Positions 29,717 through 34,823 of a stretch of DNA of 34,823 nt are shown here, piece after piece. The position numbers and the translations under genes were made by a program. This stretch comes from Pseudomonadota bacterium (lineage in GTDB: Bacteria > Pseudomonadota > Gammaproteobacteria > Burkholderiales > Burkholderiaceae_C). Under the pieces are notes generated by a model. That model saw nothing but the letters and a program-made list of their open reading frames with translations, did not search any database and was not told the DNA's origin. Numbering within the stretch: position 1 is the stretch's first letter; each line of letters begins with the position of its first letter. Location: NCBI GenBank assembly GCA_018241895.1, contig JAFECX010000029.1, positions 1 to 34,823 on the forward strand, written 5' to 3'.

Positions 29717-30178
29717 ATGGTGCTCGTGCTGCCGCCCGATGTCCGGGGCTACCTCGCCGCCCAGCACGTGATGACGCTGGCGACGCAAGGCGCCGACGGC
29801 CCCTGGGCCGCGGCCGTCTTCTACGTCGAGACCGACGACGGCCTGGTGTTCCTGTCGTCGCCGGCGAGCCGCCACGCCGGCCATCTGCAGCACGACGTGC
29901 GCTGCGCCGCCGAGATCCACGGCGCGGCCGACGACTGGGCGCGCATCCGCGGCATCCAGATCGAGGGCCGCGTCGAACTGCTGCAGGGCGACGCCGCGCA
30001 CCTGGCACGCGAGTGCTACGCGCGCAAGTTCGCGTTCGTGCGCGCCGAGGTCGCGGCGGCGCCGATCGTGCAGGCGCTGGCGCGCGTGCAGTGGTATCGG
30101 CTGCGCATTGCGCGGCTGTGGTTCATCGACAACGCGCGCGGCTTCGGCCAGCGCCAGTGCTTCGACGCCGAGGGTTGA
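29717..30178 (+). CDS. Pyridoxamine-5'-phosphate-oxidase-like flavin-binding protein
   Basis: A 153-residue single-domain protein with the FMN-binding split-barrel pattern: HVMTLATQGADGPWAAAVFY, VFLSSPASRHAGHL, then AAEIHGAADDWARIRGIQIEG, and a C-terminal WYRLRIARLWFIDNARGFG. This resembles the UPF0306/YhbP group rather than true PdxH. It begins 11 nt after the sigma54 activator stop, so the two are probably co-transcribed, but no link to phenol metabolism is known. A general flavin or haem-related reductase role is possible and unproven. Confidence 0.72.
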   Translation: MVLVLPPDVRGYLAAQHVMTLATQGADGPWAAAVFYVETDDGLVFLSSPASRHAGHLQHDVRCAAEIHGAADDWARIRGIQIEGRVELLQGDAAHLARECYARKFAFVRAEVAAAPIVQALARVQWYRLRIARLWFIDNARGFGQRQCFDAEG

Positions 30179-30387
30179 AGGCAGCGCCGATGCCGTCACC
30201 GGGCGGTGCCGTGGGTCGGCCGCCGCGATCGCCCTGCACATCGGCGCGGCGGCGGACGGCGCGCTGCGGCTGCGTGCGCCACGCGCCGGGGCACGATTGC
30301 CGGGTACGGAACCGCGGCGCGTCGCGCGGGCTCCAACCCCCACAGTTCCAAGCTGTCGCCGTGGCGGCCTGCCGCCGCCGGAACATC

Positions 30388-30783
30388 ATGCCGCACCGCA
30401 TCGAGACCAAGCACCGACCCCCTCGCGCGGCGTGGACGCGCTGGCTCATCGGCGCCGCTGCGGCGTGGCTTTGTACGCTCGCGGTGGCGGCGCCGCGCGT
30501 CGTCAGTCCGGCAGCGGACGCCACCGTGCACAGCAACAGCGGTGAAGTGCAGGTCACCGTGCAGGACGTGCCGGCCGGCCAGCGGATCCAGGCGCTGCTC
30601 GACGGCGCCGTCGCCTCGCCGCCGCTGGAGGCGTCGACCATCGAACTGCAGGACGTGGCGCGCGGCGAGCACCTGCTGGTGGTGCGCACGCTCGACGCCG
30701 AAGGCCGCGAGGTCGCGCGCAGCGGCGCCGTCCGCTTCCACGTCTTCCATGCCTCCCGATTGAGGCCGCCGGCATTGCGCTGA
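30388..30783 (+). CDS. Small exported Ig-like protein
   Basis: A 131-residue protein with a signal peptide: basic start (MPHRIETKHRPPRAAWTRW), hydrophobic core and likely cleavage after AVAA near residue 35. The mature part (RVVSPAADATVHSNSGEVQV ... GEHLLVVRTLDAEGREV ... FHVFHASRLRPP) looks like the Ig-like BiPBP_C domain at the end of penicillin-binding protein 1C, found as small stand-alone periplasmic proteins in Burkholderiales. Function is unknown. There is no obvious ribosome site, and the 209 bp before it contain nothing I recognise. Confidence 0.65.
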   Translation: MPHRIETKHRPPRAAWTRWLIGAAAAWLCTLAVAAPRVVSPAADATVHSNSGEVQVTVQDVPAGQRIQALLDGAVASPPLEASTIELQDVARGEHLLVVRTLDAEGREVARSGAVRFHVFHASRLRPPALR

Positions 30784-30887
30784 CGGCCGCATCGGCCTCG
30801 TTTGCCGGCGAAGACCCCGGCTTTGCGGGCGCCAGCCGGTGCCCCCCTTCTGCAGCGCCGCACCCGGCGCGGATGTCGGCCGCTGGG

Positions 30888-31376
30888 CTACAGCGCGCAG
30901 CGCACGGGGCGCGCGCCGAGCACCTCCGTCAGCACGCGCGGCTCGATGGCCACGAGGTAGCCGCGGCGCCCGCCGTTGATGTGGATGCGCGGCAGCGCGA
31001 GCACGCTTTCCTCGACGTAGATCGGCATCGTCCGGCGCAGGCCGAACGGCGACGTGCCGCCGATCAGGTAGCCGCTGTGGCGCTGCGCCACCTCGGCGCG
31101 GCACGGCTCGACGCTCTTGGCGCCGATCGCGCGCGCCAGGTTGTTCGTGCTCACCTGGCGGTCGCCGTGCATCAGCACGACGAGCGGCTCGGCGCGCTCG
31201 TCCTGCATGATCAGCGTCTTGACGACGGCGTGTTCGTCGACGCCGAGCTGGCGCGCGCTCTCGGCCGTGCCGCCGTGCTCGACGTAGCCGTACGGGTGCT
31301 CGGTGTACCCGACGCCGTGCTGCGCCAGCCACGCGGTGGCCGGCGTCTGGCTGACATGCCGGTCCTTCTTCGCCAT
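30888..31376 (-). CDS. ybaK: YbaK/EbsC family aminoacyl-tRNA deacylase
   Basis: A 162-residue editing enzyme that hydrolyses misacylated Cys-tRNA(Pro) in trans. It has the family order TPATAWLAQHGVGYTEHPY, AVVKTLIMQ with the catalytic-region Lys, VVLMHGDRQVSTNNLARAIG, and GYLIGGTSPFGLRRTMPIYV, which contains the conserved GGxSPxG loop. The ATG at 31376 is preferred over an adjacent GTG at 31379. It ends with TAG. The gene is 21 bp downstream of the hemolysin III gene on the same strand and so probably in the same transcript. Confidence 0.92.
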   Translation of the reverse strand: MAKKDRHVSQTPATAWLAQHGVGYTEHPYGYVEHGGTAESARQLGVDEHAVVKTLIMQDERAEPLVVLMHGDRQVSTNNLARAIGAKSVEPCRAEVAQRHSGYLIGGTSPFGLRRTMPIYVEESVLALPRIHINGGRRGYLVAIEPRVLTEVLGARPVRCAL

Positions 31377-31397
31377 CACGACCGCATCGCTGTGCGA

Positions 31398-32069
31398 TCA
31401 GCCGCGCGCGTAGCCCAGCGCGGCAAAGAAGTGGCAGCTGCTGCCGGCGAGCACCAACAGGTGGAACACGAAGTGCGCGTAGCGCAGCCGCTGGTCCAGC
31501 AGGTAGATGCCGGCGCCCACCGTGTAGCACACGCCGCCCACCGCGAGCCAGGCGAGGCCGGCCGCCGGCATGCGCTCGATCATCCATGGCGCCGCCAGCG
31601 CCACCACCCAGCCCAGGGCGACGTACAGGCCCGTGGACAGCAGCGGATGGCGCAGCCGGTCGAGGATCTTGACCGTCACGCCCAGGGCCGCCACGCCCCA
31701 CACGAGGCCGAACAGCGACCAGCCCACGGCGCCGCGCAGCACGCCGAGCGTGAACGGCGTGTAGCTGCCGGCGATGAAGACGTAGATCGCGGCGTGGTCG
31801 ATGCGGCCCAGCCAGCGCTTGAAGGCCCCTGCCGGCGCCGCGTGGTACAGCGCCGACGCCAGGTACAGCAGGATCATCGTGCCCGCGAACACGCTGGCGC
31901 CGACGACGTCGACCGCGGCCCCCCGATGCCCCGCGGTCCACACCAGGATCGGCAACGACGCCACGGCGAGCAGGAAGCCCAGCCCGTGACTGACCGCGTT
32001 GGCGATCTCCTCGCCCAGCGTCTGCGGGCGCACGAGCGTGCGCTGCGCGGCAGCGACCGCGCGCCGCAT
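31398..32069 (-). CDS. Hemolysin III / YqfA family membrane protein
   Basis: A 223-residue inner-membrane protein of the HlyIII/progestin-adipoQ receptor-like family, with seven hydrophobic helices. Diagnostic segments are EEIANAVSHGLGF, SALYHAAP, RIDHAAIYVFIAGSYTPF (conserved His and Asp) and the C-terminal HFVFHLLVLAGSSCHFFA with the metal-binding type His residues. True haemolytic activity is doubtful; a CREST-type hydrolase function is suggested for the superfamily. ATG 32069 is chosen because GAAGG sits 8 nt upstream; a GTG at 32078 has no spacing for one. It starts just after the murA-like stop. Confidence 0.88.
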   Translation of the reverse strand: MRRAVAAAQRTLVRPQTLGEEIANAVSHGLGFLLAVASLPILVWTAGHRGAAVDVVGASVFAGTMILLYLASALYHAAPAGAFKRWLGRIDHAAIYVFIAGSYTPFTLGVLRGAVGWSLFGLVWGVAALGVTVKILDRLRHPLLSTGLYVALGWVVALAAPWMIERMPAAGLAWLAVGGVCYTVGAGIYLLDQRLRYAHFVFHLLVLAGSSCHFFAALGYARG

Positions 32070-32070
32070 C

Positions 32071-33372
32071 TCAGTCACCTTCCACCCACTCGATCCGTGC
32101 GCCCAGGCGCCCGATGTTCTCGGCGAAGTGCGGATGCGCGCGCCGTATCGGCGAAGCGTTGCGGATCAGCGAGCGGCCCGGGATGCTGCAGGCGAGCATC
32201 AGCAGCGCGATCGCGACGCGGATGATGTAGGGGCTTTCCACCTCGGCCGGTGCCAGCGGCTTGCCGCCGAAGGTGACGATGCGGTGCGGATCGGCCATGA
32301 AGGCATGCGCGCCGAACTTGGACAGTTCGCTCGTCCAGCCCATCGCGCCTTCGTAGACCTTGTTCCAGTACATCATGCTGCCCTCGGCGCGCACGCCCAG
32401 CGCCACGAAGATCGGCAGCAGGTCGACCGGAAGATAGGGCCAGGGTGCCGCCTCGACCTTGGGCAGGATGTTGCGCGTGAAAGGTTCACGCACCCTGAGC
32501 GGGCCGTCGGCGTAGGCGCGCGACCAGCCGTCCTCGTGCACCACCTGCACGCCGAACTTGGCGAACGTGCGGTCGATGAGCGGGAACTGCTCGGGCGCCG
32601 AGTTCTTCACCGCGATGCTGCCGCCGGTGATGACGCCCAGCGCCATGAAGGTGACCGCCTCGTGGAAGTCCTCGCCGAAGGCGAAGCGCGCGCCGCCCAG
32701 CGCCGGCACGCCGTGCACCGTCAGGCGCGAGGTGCCGATGCCCTCGATGCGCGCGCCCAGCATCGTCATGAAGGCGCAGAACTCCTGCACGTGCGGCTCG
32801 CTGGCGGCGTTCATCAGCGTGCTGGTGCCCGCGGCCAGCGCGGCGCACAGCACGAAGTTCTCGGTCGTCGTGACGCTCGCGTAGTCGAGCCAGTGATGGC
32901 TGGCGTGCAGGCCGGCGGCGGCGCGCATCACGAGCGCCTCGCGCCGGCGCTCGACGCTGGCGCCGAAGTGCTGCATGACCTCGACGTGCGGGTCGATCTC
33001 GCGCACGCCCAGCGTGCAGCCCTGCACGTCGTTCTCGATGCGCGCGGCGCCGAAGCGAGCGAGCAGCCCCGGCACCAGCATGATCGAGCTGCGCATCTCC
33101 TCGGGCAGGTGGTGGCGCTCGGGGTCGAAACGCGTCGCGCGATGATGCACGTCGAGCGTGCCGGCCGCGTAGTCGACGTCGACGTCGCTGCCGAGGTGGC
33201 GGAAGACCTCGAGGATCTTGCGCACGTCGGTGATCTCGGGAATCGCAGCCAGATGCACCGGCTCGCGCGTGAGCAGCGTGGCGCACAGGATCGGCAGCAC
33301 CGCGTTCTTGTTGGCCGAGGGCACGATGCGCCCCGATAGCGGTGTGCCGCCGTGGACGATGAGGTTGGACAT
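32071..33372 (-). CDS. murA: MurA-like UDP-GlcNAc 1-carboxyvinyltransferase, divergent
   Basis: A 433-residue member of the enolpyruvyl transferase family, related to MurA, which adds enolpyruvate to UDP-GlcNAc in peptidoglycan synthesis. Retained: Lys22-Asn23 (in SANKNAVLP, usually SGAKNAALP), the PEP-adduct Cys119 in QGCTLGVREIDPH, NAASEPHV, and Asp317 in LPVDL. Changed: the usual GARPVDLH reads GVREIDPH, and the segment around MGWTSELSKFGA differs from the normal HVxEL. It is not beside the usual yrbA/his partners. It may be a second MurA or act on another substrate. No Shine-Dalgarno precedes ATG 33372; upstream is pyrimidine-rich. Confidence 0.78.
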   Translation of the reverse strand: MSNLIVHGGTPLSGRIVPSANKNAVLPILCATLLTREPVHLAAIPEITDVRKILEVFRHLGSDVDVDYAAGTLDVHHRATRFDPERHHLPEEMRSSIMLVPGLLARFGAARIENDVQGCTLGVREIDPHVEVMQHFGASVERRREALVMRAAAGLHASHHWLDYASVTTTENFVLCAALAAGTSTLMNAASEPHVQEFCAFMTMLGARIEGIGTSRLTVHGVPALGGARFAFGEDFHEAVTFMALGVITGGSIAVKNSAPEQFPLIDRTFAKFGVQVVHEDGWSRAYADGPLRVREPFTRNILPKVEAAPWPYLPVDLLPIFVALGVRAEGSMMYWNKVYEGAMGWTSELSKFGAHAFMADPHRIVTFGGKPLAPAEVESPYIIRVAIALLMLACSIPGRSLIRNASPIRRAHPHFAENIGRLGARIEWVEGD

Positions 33373-33428
33373 GGGGAGAGGAGGACGATAGCGGTTCGGT
33401 GGCGCTCGCGGGTGGAGCCGGGCGCCGC

Positions 33429-33478
33429 GGACGGCGGCAGACCGCGGCGGACAGCGGCGGAGTGTGGCGGGCGGCGGC
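33429..33478. repeat. Degenerate 10-bp repeat upstream of the murA-like gene
   Basis: Five consecutive 10-bp units ending in GGC (GGACGGCGGC, AGACCGCGGC, GGACAGCGGC, GGAGTGTGGC, GGGCGGCGGC) show a 10-bp period with a CGGCGG-like core, reminiscent of the cleaner repeat at 81-170. Conservation is moderate and GC bias could contribute. Confidence 0.45.
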
Positions 33479-33625
33479 CACCCGGCAGCGGATGCCGCCG
33501 GCGTCGACTCCGCGTCGGCCGACAGCGGCCCCCGAGCGCGGCCGCGCAGGTTCCCAGTGTGCCGCAAGGCCGCCAGGGCGTCGCGGCGAGCCCCACCGCG
33601 TGCCCCGCCGCGTCGGCCTTGCCTG

Positions 33626-33652
33626 TCAAGTTGGGGCGCGGGCGGCCGAAAC
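33626..33652 (+). promoter_or_regulatory. Candidate sigma28 (FliA) promoter
   Basis: TCAAGTTG (33626-33633), an 11-bp spacer and GCCGAAAC (33645-33652) match the FliA consensus TAAAGTTT-N11-GCCGATAA at 6 of 8 positions in each box with exact spacing. Transcription would start near 33660, about 47 nt before the HD-GYP gene. Regulation with motility genes fits an HD-GYP-type protein, but a chance match is possible. Confidence 0.45.
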
Positions 33653-33706
33653 CCAGGCCAGCGCTCGTGCGCTCACCCCCGCTGCACGCCGAACCTATCC
33701 CATCCC

Positions 33707-34822
33707 ATGCAGACCGCAGCCCTCTCGGCACTCCGGCACCGCCTCCGGCTGGACGCGGCGCTGCCGTTCAACGTGCGCGACGCCCAGGGCCGGCTGCTGC
33801 TGGCGCGCGGCGCCCGCATCGCCGAGCAGGCCCAGCTCGAGGCGCTCGTCGCACGTGGCGCATTGGTCGACATCGCCGAACTGCGCTCCACGGCCGACGC
33901 CGCGCGCACCGCGCCGCGCGAGGCGCTGCCGCGCCTGTGGAGCGAAACGCTCGCAAAGCTGAGCGACACCCTGGCCCTGCACGACGCCGCGAGCTTTCGC
34001 GGCGCACTCGACGAGGCCGCCGCCCCCGCGCTCGCGCTCGTCGAGCGCGACCCCGATCTCGCGATCTTCCAGATCCTCACGCAGGGCGCCGACCTCGACA
34101 CCGCCTACGGCGTGCGCCGTTCGCTGCACGCGGCCATCACGGCCAGCCTGGTCGCGCAGCGCCTGGCCTGGAGCGCTGCCGACGTCGAACGGGCCTTCAA
34201 GGTCGCGCTGACGATGAACTTGGCGATGCTCGAACTGCAGGGCCTGCTCGCGCGCCAGACCGAGCCGCCGACGCCCGAGCAGCGCAGCGCGCTGCGCACG
34301 CACCCGATGCGCAGCGTGCAGATGCTGCAGGCCGCGGGCGTGCGCGACGAGGACTGGCTGCGCGCCGTGCTGCAGCACCACGAGCAAGAAGACGGCAGCG
34401 GCTATCCGGCCGGGCGCACCGACGTGTGCGAGCTGGCTTCGCTGGTGCGCCGCGCCGACGTCTACACCGCCAAGCTCTCGGCGCGCAGCCGCCGCGACGC
34501 GCTGGCCGCCGACATCGCCGGGCGCGCGATGTTCATGCAGGACCCGGGCCACCCGATGACGCAGGCGCTGGTCAAGGAGTTCGGCATCTACCCGCCCGGC
34601 AGCTACGTGCGTCTGGCCTCGGGGGCGCTGGCGATCGTGGTCGGGCGCGGGCCGTCGATCACGGCGCCGCTCGTCGCCTGCCTGACCACACCCGAGGGCA
34701 AGACGCTCGCCGCGCCGCGCCGCATCGCCACCGGCGACGCCGCGAACGCCGTGGCGGCGCTGCTCGCGCCGCGGCACGGCGCGCCGCGACTGGCCGGCGA
34801 CGCGTTCGTCGCGCTGGAGTGA
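33707..34822 (+). CDS. Degenerate HD-GYP domain protein
   Basis: A 371-residue protein with an HD-GYP-type core. The GYP signature is kept as HHEQEDGSGYP (224-234). The metal-binding HD pair, expected in the ALLHDIG-type motif, is replaced by Met-Asn in VALTMNLAML (about 167-176). Active HD-GYP enzymes need these residues to hydrolyse cyclic di-GMP, so this one is probably a non-catalytic sensor or scaffold, or has another activity. The first 60 residues form a small beta-rich domain (LPFNVRDAQGRLLLARGARI). The C-terminal 90 residues include a PGSYVRLASGALAIVVGRG strand pair. The start has no Shine-Dalgarno. The gene ends one base before the window edge. Confidence 0.8.
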   Translation: MQTAALSALRHRLRLDAALPFNVRDAQGRLLLARGARIAEQAQLEALVARGALVDIAELRSTADAARTAPREALPRLWSETLAKLSDTLALHDAASFRGALDEAAAPALALVERDPDLAIFQILTQGADLDTAYGVRRSLHAAITASLVAQRLAWSAADVERAFKVALTMNLAMLELQGLLARQTEPPTPEQRSALRTHPMRSVQMLQAAGVRDEDWLRAVLQHHEQEDGSGYPAGRTDVCELASLVRRADVYTAKLSARSRRDALAADIAGRAMFMQDPGHPMTQALVKEFGIYPPGSYVRLASGALAIVVGRGPSITAPLVACLTTPEGKTLAAPRRIATGDAANAVAALLAPRHGAPRLAGDAFVALE

Positions 34823-34823
34823 G

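Larger units (their letters stand above)
33373..33706. other. Divergent intergenic region between the murA-like and HD-GYP genes
   Basis: These 334 bp separate two divergent genes that both lack a Shine-Dalgarno sequence. The murA-proximal half carries a degenerate 10-bp repeat; the other half has a candidate sigma28 promoter. No gene is recognisable. Confidence 0.5.

Overview
The window is uniformly GC-rich, and its proteins resemble those of Burkholderiales (betaproteobacteria), probably the Rubrivivax/Leptothrix/Methylibium side of the order. The genus is an inference from protein character, not from a marker gene. There are no rRNA, tRNA, CRISPR, IS or phage genes. About 29 protein genes fill nearly all of the sequence.

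Positions 1-6504 hold a tight plus-strand operon for glucose oxidation: gnd, zwf, pgl, a ROK/polyphosphate-glucokinase-like kinase and a GH15 glucan hydrolase. Together they give an unbroken route from glucan through glucose, glucose-6-P and 6-phosphogluconate to ribulose-5-P, with two NADPH-yielding steps. A 10-bp tandem repeat lies upstream.

Positions 6578-14641 are a stress and accessory block: OsmC, an MgtC/DUF4010 membrane protein, Dps, catalase, a nitrobindin-like protein, two different DUF488 proteins, transaldolase translationally coupled to a DUF2945 protein, and a small DUF4870-like membrane protein. A second, full-length zwf (14932-16407) and ettA (16727-18391) follow. The glutaredoxin-like gene, plsY and a TIGR02444 gene run on the minus strand to 20159.

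Positions 20204-29705 are the most interesting part. They hold a phenol-activation cluster reading leftwards: ppsA, ppsB (phenylphosphate synthase), a UbiD-family (de)carboxylase, a UPF0261/Tm-1-like protein, ppsC and a UbiX flavin prenyltransferase. A DmpR/XylR/MopR-type sigma54 activator is transcribed divergently. Its sensor domain keeps every phenol-pocket and zinc residue I can recall for MopR. The intergenic region has a near-perfect sigma54 promoter and two candidate upstream activator sites. Compared with the Thauera/Aromatoleum anaerobic phenol operons, the cluster has only one UbiD and no recognisable PpcB, PpcC or PpcD. It gains the UPF0261 protein, and ppsC is displaced. Housekeeping-like genes bound it on both sides, so missing subunits would have to be encoded elsewhere.

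Positions 29717-34822 hold a PNPOx-like protein, a small exported protein, YbaK, a hemolysin-III family protein, a divergent MurA paralogue and, divergently, a degenerate HD-GYP protein behind a candidate FliA (sigma28) promoter.
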